Part shown: piece after piece, positions 8,301-17,208 of the stretch | Layout: each line of letters begins with the position of its first letter | Position numbering within the stretch: the stretch's first letter is position 1 | Origin: Arthrobacter sp. OV608 | GTDB lineage: Bacteria > Actinomycetota > Actinomycetes > Actinomycetales > Micrococcaceae | DNA length: 54,495 bases | Assembly (NCBI GenBank): GCA_900110595.1 | Contig: FOEZ01000024.1 | Coordinates: 1-54,495, forward strand | Reading direction: 5' to 3' | The notes under the pieces: generated by a model | Database searches by the model: none | The model's input: only the letters and a program-made list of their open reading frames with translations | What the model was told of the DNA's origin: nothing | Program-made: the position numbers and the translations under genes

Positions 8301-9884
8301 GTGGACAGTAATCCTGGTACCTGGTTCTTGAGTGGCGCTGAGCGGGGGAACACTGCCACCGGAGTGCACGCCGGAGACGCCGGATCGCAGTCCTGGTCCG
8401 AGGGAAACCTGGTGCGGCCCCTGATTCACGGGGCCACCTATTTCGCCCGGCTGCATGAGGAGCTGACGGCCCTGCAGGCCGGAGACCGTGTGTGGTTTAC
8501 GGACTGGCGTGGTGACGGCGACGAGCGGCTCACCGCGGACGGACCCACGATCGGTGAGCTGCTGGCGCAGTTGGCGGAAGCGGGGGTGGAGGTGCGCGGG
8601 CTGATCTGGAGATCCCATGGCGAGCGCATCTCGGCCCCGATGAGCAACCGGTCCAACGAGCTCCTCAGCCGCCAGATCAATGACGCCGGCGGTGAAGTCC
8701 TGTTGGATCAGCGGGTGCGCCTCTTCGGCTGCCATCACCAGAAACTGGTGGTCATCCGCCGCCGCGACGACGCCTCAAAGGACGTGGCGTTCGTAGGTGG
8801 GATCGACCTCTCGCACGGCCGCCGGGACGACGCCGATCACGCAGGAGACCCGCAGGCCGTGGACATGGATCCCCGGTACGGAAAACAGCCCCCGTGGCAC
8901 GATGCCGCAATGGAACTGCGCGGGCCGGTGGTGGCGGATGTGCTGGAGCTGTTCGCCGAAAGATGGAATGACCCCCATCCCCTGGACCGGCGCACACCGT
9001 ACCGGATGCTGCTGCAGCGCCTGGCCGACATGCCGCGGCACCCAGAACCCCTGCCGGAGACAGCGCCGCCACCGCCGCCGGCCGGCCCCCACGCCGTGCA
9101 GCTGCTGCGCACCTACGGCGTGAAGCACCCGCCGTTCCCGTTCGCCCCCGGCGGTGAGCGGAGCGTTGCCCGCGCCTACACCAAGGCCTTCGCGCAGGCC
9201 CGCTCGCTGATCTACATCGAGGACCAGTACCTGTGGTCCTCCGAGGTGGCCGCCGGAATCGCTGCGGCCCTCGAACAGAACCGGGAGTTGAACGTGATCG
9301 CCGTGGTCCCCCGCTACCCGGACTCGGACGGCCGCCTAGGAGGGCCGCCCAAGCGGGTGGGGCAGTTGCGGGCCATCGAAAGGATGCGCCGCGTTGCCCC
9401 GGACCGGTTCGGCGTCTTCAACCTGGAGAACAAAGCCGGGACTCCCATCTATGTCCACGCCAAGATCTGCATCATCGATGACACCTGGTTCACCATCGGG
9501 TCGGACAACTTCAACCGCCGCTCCTGGACCACGGACAGCGAACTTACCTGCGCAGTGATCGACACCAGCGCCGGTTCTGACGCTTCCCGCTCGTTGGCCC
9601 ACGCCCTCCGCCGCCAGCTCTGGGCCGAACACCTGGGCCTGGACCGGAATGACCCCCGGCTCAACGATCCGGCAGCCGGGCTCGGCCTGTGGAACGCCAC
9701 AGCCGACGCCCTGGACCAGTGGCACAAAACCGGACGCGGTTCGGAGCGCCCCCGGGGGCAAGTGCGGCGGCACCATCCGCAAGGAGTGCCGCGGCTCCAG
9801 CGCATCTGGGCGAATCCCGTCAACCGCTTCCTGATAGACCCGGACGGCCGCCCCCGGAAAATGCGCGGGACCACCGAGTTCTAG
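8301..9884 (+). CDS. Phospholipase D-like protein
   Basis: A 527-residue protein with two HKD motifs, the hallmark of the phospholipase D superfamily. The first is CHHQKLVVIRRRDD followed by VAFVGGIDLSHGR; the second is VHAKICIIDDTWFTIGSDNFNRRSW. Each contributes the His that forms or resolves the phosphoenzyme intermediate. The N-terminal WFLSGAERGN is typical of the actinobacterial branch. There is no clear signal peptide, so it may be cytoplasmic or leave by a non-classical route. The start is GTG at 8301. It is transcribed divergently from the MocR regulator and ends at a shared terminator. Likely activity is hydrolysis or transphosphatidylation of phospholipids. Confidence 0.85.
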   Translation: MDSNPGTWFLSGAERGNTATGVHAGDAGSQSWSEGNLVRPLIHGATYFARLHEELTALQAGDRVWFTDWRGDGDERLTADGPTIGELLAQLAEAGVEVRGLIWRSHGERISAPMSNRSNELLSRQINDAGGEVLLDQRVRLFGCHHQKLVVIRRRDDASKDVAFVGGIDLSHGRRDDADHAGDPQAVDMDPRYGKQPPWHDAAMELRGPVVADVLELFAERWNDPHPLDRRTPYRMLLQRLADMPRHPEPLPETAPPPPPAGPHAVQLLRTYGVKHPPFPFAPGGERSVARAYTKAFAQARSLIYIEDQYLWSSEVAAGIAAALEQNRELNVIAVVPRYPDSDGRLGGPPKRVGQLRAIERMRRVAPDRFGVFNLENKAGTPIYVHAKICIIDDTWFTIGSDNFNRRSWTTDSELTCAVIDTSAGSDASRSLAHALRRQLWAEHLGLDRNDPRLNDPAAGLGLWNATADALDQWHKTGRGSERPRGQVRRHHPQGVPRLQRIWANPVNRFLIDPDGRPRKMRGTTEF

Positions 9885-9897
9885 ACCCGGGCAAAAG

Positions 9898-9938
9898 GAA
9901 ACGGACGACGGCGGGGACCTCCCGCCGTCGTCCGTTTC
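9898..9938. terminator. Convergent palindromic terminator, copy 3
   Basis: A perfect 18-bp stem (9898-9915 with 9921-9938) with a 5-base loop and core CGGACGACGGCGGG. It separates the phospholipase D-like gene (plus) from the phosphoesterase gene (minus). Confidence 0.8.
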
Positions 9939-9948
9939 GCTTTGGTGC

Positions 9949-10980
9949 CTACTCGCTGAAGGGGACCCTCTCCCAGCTCAGGACCTCGCCGCCGGTGCTG
10001 TTGCCGGCCACCGTAAACCGCACATAGTTCGTGGCGTTGGCGGAGCCGTCCACGGTGATGCGCTGCAGGTTGTCCGCGGCGGGCTGGCCGTACACCGCGA
10101 GCCAGGGAGAGCCCTCGGCCAGCGGCTGGTTCTCGGCGAAGACGTGGCTGTCGCCGTTGATGAGGTACACCGGGGCGTCGAAGCCGTTGGTCTCCTCAAT
10201 GATGGTTCTGACGACTTCACGGAACCCGGAGACCGTTTCCGGGTTGGCGGTTGCCGCGGCAAGCAGCGACGGATCGAACATGTCGGCCTGGGTCATCAGC
10301 ACCACGGCCCGGTCGTTGCGGCGCTCAGCATCTGCGAACGTCTCGTGGATCTGGGCGATGACGGCGTCCGTCCGGTGCTGCACCTCAGCCAGCTGCTCCG
10401 CGGTGGCAGTGGTTTCGCCCAGCCCGGTCCACGGTTGCAGGGAGTTGTTGCTGCCCTGGATGTCCACCACGGAGAAGGCCACCCGGTTCTGGGTAAAGCG
10501 GACATTCTCCGGCAGCCCGAGGCTCTCCTGGGTCTTGACGGGCATGGTGGCGCCCAGCGTCTTGCCTGGCTCGTTGAAGAACACTTCCCGCAGCTTGTCC
10601 AGCCGCTCCAGCGGGTTGTAGGCGCCGTTGTTGGTGCGGTGGCAGTCCACCCATTCGTTGTCGCCGGGGGTGTAGACCAGCGGGTGCTCGAAGGTGTCGA
10701 ACTCGGCCCGGATGTTGGCGAAGTATTCGTCGGAGCAGACCGATGAGCCATTCTTGATGTCGCCCACGTGGGTGACGAACTTCAGGTCCCTGTCAGCGTT
10801 GATGTCCTGGATCCGGGACGGGAACTTGGCGATTTCGGCGGCACCGTAGGGGATGTCGCCGATGACGCCGAAGGTGAAGGCCTCGCCGGTGCTGTCGGCG
10901 GCTGTGGCGGGCTGGGACGCAAGGAGGCCAAGCGCCAGGGTGAGCGCCGCCGTCGTAATTTTCATGGTGCGTGAAGGCAT
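9949..10980 (-). CDS. Secreted metallophosphoesterase
   Basis: A 343-residue calcineurin-like phosphoesterase. An N-terminal signal peptide (ITTAALTLALGLLASQPATAA) directs export. Metal-binding motifs are visible in order: GVIGDIPYG, THVGDIKNG, TPGDNEWVDC and the C-terminal INGDSHVF. The last two replace the usual GNHD and GHxH forms with variants seen in related secreted phosphatases. It likely hydrolyses phosphate esters outside the cell. The start is ATG at 10980 with AGGAA upstream. It lies 27 bases downstream of the GDPD-like gene, so the two form an operon, perhaps for phosphate scavenging from phospholipid head groups. Confidence 0.83.
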   Translation of the reverse strand: MPSRTMKITTAALTLALGLLASQPATAADSTGEAFTFGVIGDIPYGAAEIAKFPSRIQDINADRDLKFVTHVGDIKNGSSVCSDEYFANIRAEFDTFEHPLVYTPGDNEWVDCHRTNNGAYNPLERLDKLREVFFNEPGKTLGATMPVKTQESLGLPENVRFTQNRVAFSVVDIQGSNNSLQPWTGLGETTATAEQLAEVQHRTDAVIAQIHETFADAERRNDRAVVLMTQADMFDPSLLAAATANPETVSGFREVVRTIIEETNGFDAPVYLINGDSHVFAENQPLAEGSPWLAVYGQPAADNLQRITVDGSANATNYVRFTVAGNSTGGEVLSWERVPFSE

Positions 10981-11007
10981 CGGAAATATTCCTGTCTCGG
11001 GAAGGGC

Positions 11008-11868
11008 TCAGGCCGCGCGGGCGGTGAGGAACTGCTGCAAACCGGCGAGGTCGTCAGTGTTGATGTGGTCCACGCCGGCATCGGCGAGTTCGGTCCACAG
11101 GGCGTCCCGGGCTGCGCCGGGCATGTCCGGGGTGGCCCAGAACCGGACGCGGTAGCCGTTGACGTGCGCCTCGGCCACGTAGGCGTGCAGCTTGGTGCGC
11201 TCCGCTTCGGGCATGGGCCCGACGCCCTGCCAGGCGAAGAGCTTGGTCCAGTTGTCGCTGACCAGCGGCATGAGCCCGGCGGGCATGCCCGAAGTGAGGT
11301 CCGCGGAGCGGCCGTCGTAGAAGCTGAAGCGCTTGTCCTGCGCCTGCATGGTGGCCAGCGGACGGTTGCCGCTGATGACGGCGGTGACCGGGCCGGTCTT
11401 GACGTTGCCGCTGGTGTAGCGGCTCAAAATGTCTCGGTGCTCGGCCAGTTCCTGCTCAATGGCCGCATAGGTGGCCTCGCCCTCGCTTTTGATGTCGATC
11501 AGCAACTGCAGGCTGCCGTCCCAGTGCGGGTAGACGCCGTGGCCCGGCTGGCTGCGGACCAGGTCCTGCAGCGGGTCGAGATAGAGGCTTTCGAGCGTGA
11601 CGCCCTGCTTGGCATCTTCCAGATCGTGGGCCACGCGCAGCTCACCGTCCACCAGCCACACGTCCGCTTCAACGCTCGTGAAGCCGTGCTCCAGCGCTTC
11701 GAACAAGGGACGGTCATGCTCATAGTCGTTGTGCGCATGCGCCTGGGCCACCGGCTGGCCGACGACGACGGGAGCCGGCTGAGGTGCCTCGGCCTGGGCA
11801 GGTGCCACTGCGGTGCCGGCCAGGGAGGCAAACACGGCGACGGCAGCGAGGGTGCTTTTCACGAACAC
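11008..11868 (-). CDS. Secreted GDPD / PI-PLC-like phosphodiesterase
   Basis: A 286-residue exported protein. The signal peptide is STLAAVAVFASLAGTAVAPA. The catalytic block AHAHNDYEHDRPLFEALEHG then SVEADVWLVDGELRVAHD has the His, Glu-x-Asp and second His pattern of the glycerophosphodiester phosphodiesterase / phosphatidylinositol phospholipase C superfamily, with HND in place of the usual HRG. The start is GTG at 11868, preceded at six bases by AGGAG; the frame is open further upstream but without a signal sequence. First gene of the two-gene operon with the metallophosphoesterase. Confidence 0.82.
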   Translation of the reverse strand: MFVKSTLAAVAVFASLAGTAVAPAQAEAPQPAPVVVGQPVAQAHAHNDYEHDRPLFEALEHGFTSVEADVWLVDGELRVAHDLEDAKQGVTLESLYLDPLQDLVRSQPGHGVYPHWDGSLQLLIDIKSEGEATYAAIEQELAEHRDILSRYTSGNVKTGPVTAVISGNRPLATMQAQDKRFSFYDGRSADLTSGMPAGLMPLVSDNWTKLFAWQGVGPMPEAERTKLHAYVAEAHVNGYRVRFWATPDMPGAARDALWTELADAGVDHINTDDLAGLQQFLTARAA

Positions 11869-12050
11869 GGAGTACTCCTGGTACCTCGGGGATGTTCGCC
11901 CGGCAGGGGGTGTGCCGGGCAAAAGGGTGCGTGAAAAGACTGCTGGTGGCAGGAGAACGAAGGCGGACATCCTGATTGCTGGCAGGTAAACCGGGAGGGA
12001 CCAATTCCCCTTTTGCATGCAGATTAAGTCCGGAATCGCTGAGACACGTA

Positions 12051-12079
12051 TTGCTGAGAAACCGCTTTCTCGCTAGTGT
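12051..12079 (+). promoter_or_regulatory. Candidate promoter of the pectate lyase gene with LacI-type operator
   Basis: A possible -35 TTGCTG (12051-12056) and -10 TAGTGT begin 17 bases apart. The inverted repeat GAGAAACCGCTTTCTC (12056-12071) fills the spacer. Its GAAA-N4-TTTC form with a central CG is typical of LacI-family operators. Repressor occupancy here would block the polymerase. The cognate regulator is not identified. Confidence 0.45.
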
Positions 12080-12159
12080 CCTTGTCAGCGCTCACAAATG
12101 ACCGGCGTCACAGTGGACCCGGCCGAAGCGCAGTTCGTTCCAAAGACGGAAGAGAGAAC

Positions 12160-13530
12160 ATGCGAAAACGCAGTACCCGCTTATCCATGTCCGCAGCCAT
12201 TGCCGTAGCAGGGGCACTGGCCATTTCGGCTCCTGCCGGAGCATCCCCCAACCCGGTGGCGGACCCTGTCGCCCAGACCGCCCAAACCCCGCTGGAGCGC
12301 CAGGTACTTTCCGCAGGCGACGGCTGGGCATCCGAAGGAGCCGGAACCACGGGAGGCTCAGCGGCGGCAGACGACAACGTTTATGACGTCTCCACCAAGG
12401 CCGAACTGCTGGCCGCCTTCGCAACCGCCGGCACCCAGCCCAAGATCGTCCGCGTCCACGGAACCATCGACGCCAACACCGCCGCGGACGGGAAGCCGCT
12501 GACCTGCGAAGACTACGCCGCAGGCACCGGCTTCCGGCTGGAGCAGTACCTTCAGGACTTCGACCCCGCAACCTACGGCCGCACCGAGGAGCCCGCCGGC
12601 CCGCAGGAAAGCGCCAGACGCCTCGCCGCAGCAAACCAGGCCAAGACCATCCGGTGGGACATCCCCAGCAACACCACCATCGTGGGCGCCACCCCGGAGA
12701 GCAGCATCACCGGCGCCGCGCTCCGCGTCAACGGCGCCACCAACGTGATCGTCCGCAACCTCACTGTGCGGGACGCCGCGGACTGCTTCCCGGCCTGGGA
12801 CCCCACCGACGGCGCCGAGGGCAACTGGAACAGCGAGTACGACCTGCTCCAGGTCATCAACAAAGCCACCCACGTCTGGATCGACCACTCCGAATTCACT
12901 GACGCCCCCAACCTGGACAGCAACCAGCCGCTGTACTTCGGCCGCCCCTACCAGGTGCACGACGGCGCCGTGGACGTCACCAACGGCTCGGATCTTGTGA
13001 CCATGTCCTACAACCGGTTCTCCGACCACGACAAGCTCCTCCTGATCGGCTCCACCGACTCGGCCAACCGCGGGGACCCCGGCAAGCTGCGTGTCACCAT
13101 CCACCACAACGTCTTCGAAAACGTCGGCCAGCGCGCCCCGCGCGTCCGGTTCGGCCAGGTGGACGTGTACAACAACCAGTTCAAGGTCAACGAGGACAGC
13201 ACCGTCCCCTTCGAGTACGCCCTCGGGGCCGGATTCGACTCCCACCTCTACGCCGAGGCAAACGCCTTCACGCTTCCGGCCGGAACCGACGCCGCGGACC
13301 TCATCCGGCGCTTCAAGGGAACCGCAATCACCACCATCGCGAACGCCGTCAACGGCAAAATCACCGATCTTCGCGCCGAGTACAACGCCGCTGCCGCGCC
13401 CGCGGACCAGCTGGCCGAGGACACCTCCTGGACACCACTCCACCGGACCCAGGTCCACCCGGCCCAGGCCGTCCCGGCGCTGCTCAAGAACTCCACCGGC
13501 CCCATCTTCACTGCCGGCGGAAACCTCTGA
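12160..13530 (+). CDS. Secreted pectate lyase, PL1 family
   Basis: A 456-residue protein with a signal peptide (LSMSAAIAVAGALAISAPAGA). The parallel beta-helix of polysaccharide lyase family 1 is shown by VWIDHSEFTDAP, the metal-site region with LVTMSYNRFSDHDK, and RVTIHHNVFENVGQRAPRVRFG, where the last arginines include the catalytic base. It cleaves polygalacturonate by beta-elimination outside the cell. The start is ATG at 12160 with GGAAGAGAG upstream. The stop TGA overlaps the ATG of the next gene by one base, so the two are translationally coupled. The family is clear; lyase versus pectin lyase specificity is inferred from the adjacent methylesterase. Confidence 0.88.
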   Translation: MRKRSTRLSMSAAIAVAGALAISAPAGASPNPVADPVAQTAQTPLERQVLSAGDGWASEGAGTTGGSAAADDNVYDVSTKAELLAAFATAGTQPKIVRVHGTIDANTAADGKPLTCEDYAAGTGFRLEQYLQDFDPATYGRTEEPAGPQESARRLAAANQAKTIRWDIPSNTTIVGATPESSITGAALRVNGATNVIVRNLTVRDAADCFPAWDPTDGAEGNWNSEYDLLQVINKATHVWIDHSEFTDAPNLDSNQPLYFGRPYQVHDGAVDVTNGSDLVTMSYNRFSDHDKLLLIGSTDSANRGDPGKLRVTIHHNVFENVGQRAPRVRFGQVDVYNNQFKVNEDSTVPFEYALGAGFDSHLYAEANAFTLPAGTDAADLIRRFKGTAITTIANAVNGKITDLRAEYNAAAAPADQLAEDTSWTPLHRTQVHPAQAVPALLKNSTGPIFTAGGNL

Positions 13531-15410
13531 TGGCCGCCATCCTGCCCAGCCGCCGCAGCGTTCTGGCCACCCTGGCGCTCACCGCAGGAACCATGGCCCT
13601 CTCGGGAACGGGCATAGCCAGCGCCTTCCCCCAAGCAGAGCCGGAGCCCACCAAGCCACGCACCAAGCCGGTCATTTTCGTCGTCGGGGACTCGACGTCG
13701 TCGGCCTACCAGCAGTCCGAACGCCCCCGCGCCGGATGGGGACAGGCCCTGCCGCTCCTGCTGGGGCCGCAGGCCACCGTCTTTGACTACGCCTGGTCCG
13801 GCGCCTCCTCCAAGAGCTTCGCCGATGCAGGGCTGCTGGACCGGGTGCTGGCACTGATGCAGCCTGGCGACTACCTGCTGATCTCCTTCGGCCACAACGA
13901 TGAGAAGGTCACGGACCCCAACCGTGGAACGCTCCCCGACACCTCCTTCAAGGAGTACCTGGGCCGGTACATCGAGGGTGCCAGGGCACGCGGGGGCAAG
14001 CCCGTCCTGGTGACCTCGGTGGAACGCCGCCGCTTCGATTCCTCCGGCAACGCCCAGGACTCCCATGGCGCGTACCCGCAGGCCGTGCGGGAACTCGCCG
14101 CGGCGTCCGGCACTCCGCTGGTGGACCTGACGGTTTCCTCGAAGGAGCTGTGGCAGCAGCTGGGCCCCGAGGGGACCAAGCAGCACTTCCTGCACCTGGC
14201 TCCCGGCGAGCACCCGCAGTATCCGGCAGGGTCGGAGGACAACACGCACTTCCAGGCCGCCGGAGCGCTGGCGGTGGCCCGCCTCGTGGCCCGCGAACTG
14301 CAGTCCAAGGAGATCGTCCCGCCGGGCTACTTCCTGAATATCGACGCCGGCGCCGATCCCCTGCTGGGCATGTACTGGCCCGCCGAGCGGCCCGTGGATG
14401 TACCGGTGACGTTCGACGTCGGACCGGGCAGGACGTTCGCGACCGTTCAGTCTGCCGTCGACTCCGTCCCCTCGGGAAGCCTCCAGCGGACCGTCATCAG
14501 GATCCAGCCCGGCACCTACCGGGAAGCCGTGCGGGTGCCATCCGACAAACCCCGGATCTCGTTCATCGGCCAGGGCGCCTTGCCGGAGGATGTAGTGATC
14601 GTCTACAACAACGCGTCCGGCACGCCCAAGCCGGACGGCAGCGGCAACTTCGGCACGTCTGGCAGCGCGTCCGTGCGGATTGACGGGCCGGACTTCGTGG
14701 CCCGGAACCTGACATTCAGCAACGACTTCGACGAGGCCGCCAACATTGGAATGAAGGACCGCCAGGCCGTGGCGCTGCACATCACTGCGGACCGTTCGGT
14801 GCTGTCCAACGTCAGGATGCTGGGCAACCAGGACACCCTGCTGGTCAACTCCCCGGCGGCGGGCGTCCAGGCCCGGTTCTACTTCGAGGACTGCTATGTG
14901 GAAGGGGACGTGGACTTCATCTTCGGCCGCGGAACCGCTGTCTTCAGCGGCTGCGAGATCAAGTCTTTGGACCGCGCCTCGAGCACGAACAACGGCTATG
15001 TGACAGCAGGCAGCCTGGACCTGTCCCTCAAGTACGGCTACCTCTTTGACCATTGCCGGCTCGTCTCCGATGCCGCCGCAAACACTGTCCACCTCGGCAG
15101 GCCGTGGCACCCCAGCGGCGACCCTAAAGCTGTTGCCCAGGTCCTGATCCGGGATTCCTGGCTTGGTGCCCACATCTCCGGCACGCCGTGGACGGACATG
15201 AGCGGCTTCTCCTGGCGCGAGGCGCGGTTCCACGAGTACAACAACCGCGGCCCCGGCGCGCAGGTGACTGCCGACCGTCCGCAGTTGCCCGGGACTGAGG
15301 CGGGCAACTACACGGCCAGGGACTACCTGCAGGGAATGGACGGCTGGGCACCCCGGCTCGCAGGCACGACGGCGGACTGCAGCGTCGTGCCGTCGGAGGT
15401 GGCTGCTTAG
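13530..15410 (+). CDS. Fused rhamnogalacturonan acetylesterase (CE12) and pectin methylesterase (CE8)
   Basis: A 626-residue two-enzyme protein. The N-terminus SRRSVLATLALTAGTMALSG looks like a Tat signal. Residues about 45-265 are an SGNH esterase of the CE12 type: FVVGDSTSSAYQ holds the serine, FGHNDEKV the oxyanion residues and SEDNTHFQAAGA the Asp-His pair. Residues about 295-600 are a CE8 pectinesterase: NQDTLLVNS, EGDVDFIFGRGTAVFSGC with the nucleophilic Asp, and HLGRPWHPSG with the substrate Arg. It removes acetyl and methyl esters from pectin, opening it for the coupled pectate lyase. The two enzymes are more often separate proteins. Confidence 0.9.
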   Translation: MAAILPSRRSVLATLALTAGTMALSGTGIASAFPQAEPEPTKPRTKPVIFVVGDSTSSAYQQSERPRAGWGQALPLLLGPQATVFDYAWSGASSKSFADAGLLDRVLALMQPGDYLLISFGHNDEKVTDPNRGTLPDTSFKEYLGRYIEGARARGGKPVLVTSVERRRFDSSGNAQDSHGAYPQAVRELAAASGTPLVDLTVSSKELWQQLGPEGTKQHFLHLAPGEHPQYPAGSEDNTHFQAAGALAVARLVARELQSKEIVPPGYFLNIDAGADPLLGMYWPAERPVDVPVTFDVGPGRTFATVQSAVDSVPSGSLQRTVIRIQPGTYREAVRVPSDKPRISFIGQGALPEDVVIVYNNASGTPKPDGSGNFGTSGSASVRIDGPDFVARNLTFSNDFDEAANIGMKDRQAVALHITADRSVLSNVRMLGNQDTLLVNSPAAGVQARFYFEDCYVEGDVDFIFGRGTAVFSGCEIKSLDRASSTNNGYVTAGSLDLSLKYGYLFDHCRLVSDAAANTVHLGRPWHPSGDPKAVAQVLIRDSWLGAHISGTPWTDMSGFSWREARFHEYNNRGPGAQVTADRPQLPGTEAGNYTARDYLQGMDGWAPRLAGTTADCSVVPSEVAA

Positions 15411-15465
15411 CTTCCGGCATGCAATGGCGGGCGACATCCGCTAATGGCCCACCCCGGAAAACCGA

Positions 15466-15522
15466 CGCGGGGTCACTTTCGGCCCAATAATCGCTGCATT
15501 TTGGGCCGGAAGTGACCCCGCG
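15466..15522. repeat. 57-bp palindromic repeat, copy 1
   Basis: Arms of 22 bases (15466-15487 with 15501-15522, one mismatch) begin CGCGGGGTCACTT and close a 13-base loop TAATCGCTGCATT. Copy 2 at 22784-22840 has the same loop. It lies 13 bases before terminator copy 4. Confidence 0.85.
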
Positions 15523-15535
15523 TTGCAATGGCGGC

Positions 15536-15568
15536 CGGACGACGGCGGGAACCTCCCGCCGTCGTCCG
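15536..15568. terminator. Convergent palindromic terminator, copy 4
   Basis: A perfect 15-bp stem CGGACGACGGCGGGA (15536-15550 with 15554-15568). It lies between the CE12-CE8 gene (plus) and the arabinofuranosidase gene (minus). Confidence 0.8.
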
Positions 15569-15599
15569 CTTCCTGGCTGCTACCGCTGTACGTGCGCGG

Positions 15600-17138
15600 T
15601 CAGTCCTTTGCCACGTCCAGCTCGATCACTGCCCAGGACAGGGCGGGGAGAGTTGCCCGGAGTTCGGAGCCGCTCGCCTTGGCTCCTTCCAGCGGCTTGA
15701 GCCCCACCTGGTCCGGCCTGCTTTGGGTGTTGATGGTGAAACGGTCGCCGTCTTCAGGGATTTCCAGGACCTCAGCGCGGACAACCTGGCGCGCATCAAA
15801 CCCGCGAAGCGCTACTTCAATGTCCGCCGCTTCCTCAAGGCCCCGGTTAGCGAAGAACAGCGCCAGGCGGCCTGTTTCCTCGTCCCAGGTGGCACTGACA
15901 TCCACCAGATCGGTGCCGCCGAAACGGGCATTTTCGTACTTGTCCGAGTCAACGGACAAGCGGAGGATCTGGCCCTTGGCCAGCTCTGCCATCCGGGCGA
16001 ACGGGTGGAAAATGGTCTGCCGCCACGCCGGCCCGTTTTCCTCGCTGAAGATCGGAGCGATGACGTTGACCAGCTGCGCCTGGTTGGCGATCTTGACGCG
16101 GTCGCCGTGCCGGAGCAGCGAGTTCAGCAGGGTTCCCACCACCACGGCATCGGTCACGTTGTATTTGTCCTCGATGACCCGGGGGTGCTCGCGCCAGCCC
16201 GCTTTGGCCACGTTGTGGGGCTGGTCCTGCGTATCCAGGCCGCGCTGGTACCAGACGTTCCACTCGTCGAAGGAAAGGTTGATGTGCTTCTTGTGCTTCC
16301 CCTTCGCCCGGACGGCGTCGGCAGTGGCGATGACTGATTCGATGAAATAGTCCATGTCCACGGCGCTGGCGAGGAAGCTGCCGGCGTCACCGTCGTGCTC
16401 CTGGTAGTAGGCGTGGAGGGAGACGTAGTCCACCTCGTCATACGCGTGGGTGAGGACCGTCTGCTCCCACGCGCCGAACGTGGGCATGCCGGAGTTGGAG
16501 CTTCCGCAGGCCACCAGTTCGATGTCCGGGTCCACGAAGCGCATGGCTTTGGCGGCTTCCTGCGCCAGGCGGCCGTATTCCTCGGCGGTCTTGTGGCCGA
16601 TCTGCCAGGGCCCGTCCATTTCGTTGCCCAGGCACCAGAGCTTGATGTTGAACGGATCCTTGTGGCCGTTTTTGGCGCGGAGATCGGACCAGTAGCTGCC
16701 GCCGGGGTGGTTGGCGTATTCGACGATCTCGCGGGCCGCGTCCACTCCCCTGGTGCCCAGGTTGATGGCTTCCATGATTTCCGTGCCGGCCAGGCGGGAC
16801 CAGTCCACGAATTCGTGCAGGCCGAACGCGTTGGTCTCCACGGTGTGCCAGGCACCGTCCAGCCGGCGGGGACGGTCCCCGCGCGGGCCGATGCCGTCTT
16901 CCCAGTTGTAGCCGGAGACGAAGTTGCCGCCGGGATAGCGGACAACCGTGGCGCCAAGTTCTTTGACGAGCTTGAGGACGTCGAGGCGGAAGCCGTTCTC
17001 ATCCGCTTCAGGGTGGCCCGGCTCGTAGATGCCGGTGTAGACGCAGCGGCCCATGTGCTCCACGAAGGAGCCAAAGAGGCGGCGGGGAACTTCGCCGATG
17101 GTGAAGTCGCGGTCGAGGGTGATCCGTGCGCGGGACAT
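15600..17138 (-). CDS. abfA: Alpha-L-arabinofuranosidase, GH51
   Basis: A 512-residue intracellular glycoside hydrolase. GH51 features are the N-terminal LFGSFVEHMGRCVYTGIYEP, RYPGGNFVSGYNWEDGIG, the acid/base Glu in LWCLGNEMDGPWQ (about residue 173) and the nucleophile Glu in LSFDEWNVWYQRG (about residue 291). A C-terminal beta-sandwich completes the enzyme. It releases terminal arabinose from arabino-oligosaccharides. No signal peptide is present, which fits import of oligosaccharides by the ABC transporter encoded just upstream in the same operon, with cleavage inside the cell. AAGGAGT precedes the ATG. Confidence 0.92.
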   Translation of the reverse strand: MSRARITLDRDFTIGEVPRRLFGSFVEHMGRCVYTGIYEPGHPEADENGFRLDVLKLVKELGATVVRYPGGNFVSGYNWEDGIGPRGDRPRRLDGAWHTVETNAFGLHEFVDWSRLAGTEIMEAINLGTRGVDAAREIVEYANHPGGSYWSDLRAKNGHKDPFNIKLWCLGNEMDGPWQIGHKTAEEYGRLAQEAAKAMRFVDPDIELVACGSSNSGMPTFGAWEQTVLTHAYDEVDYVSLHAYYQEHDGDAGSFLASAVDMDYFIESVIATADAVRAKGKHKKHINLSFDEWNVWYQRGLDTQDQPHNVAKAGWREHPRVIEDKYNVTDAVVVGTLLNSLLRHGDRVKIANQAQLVNVIAPIFSEENGPAWRQTIFHPFARMAELAKGQILRLSVDSDKYENARFGGTDLVDVSATWDEETGRLALFFANRGLEEAADIEVALRGFDARQVVRAEVLEIPEDGDRFTINTQSRPDQVGLKPLEGAKASGSELRATLPALSWAVIELDVAKD

Positions 17139-17208
17139 GTTGGAGTTACTCCTTGGTTGTGGGAGGTCTGTTTGAAAGCGTTGGGTTTGCTAGGCGGAAG
17201 GTGCCCGA

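Noticed and set aside
6639..8738. MocR regulator starting at 8738
   Set aside because: The extra 200 residues have no regulator similarity and run antisense to the phospholipase gene. ATG 8135 fits the family.
12358..15437. Long minus-strand frames across the pectin genes
   Set aside because: They are antisense shadows of two clear enzymes and have Val/Gly-rich composition without domains.
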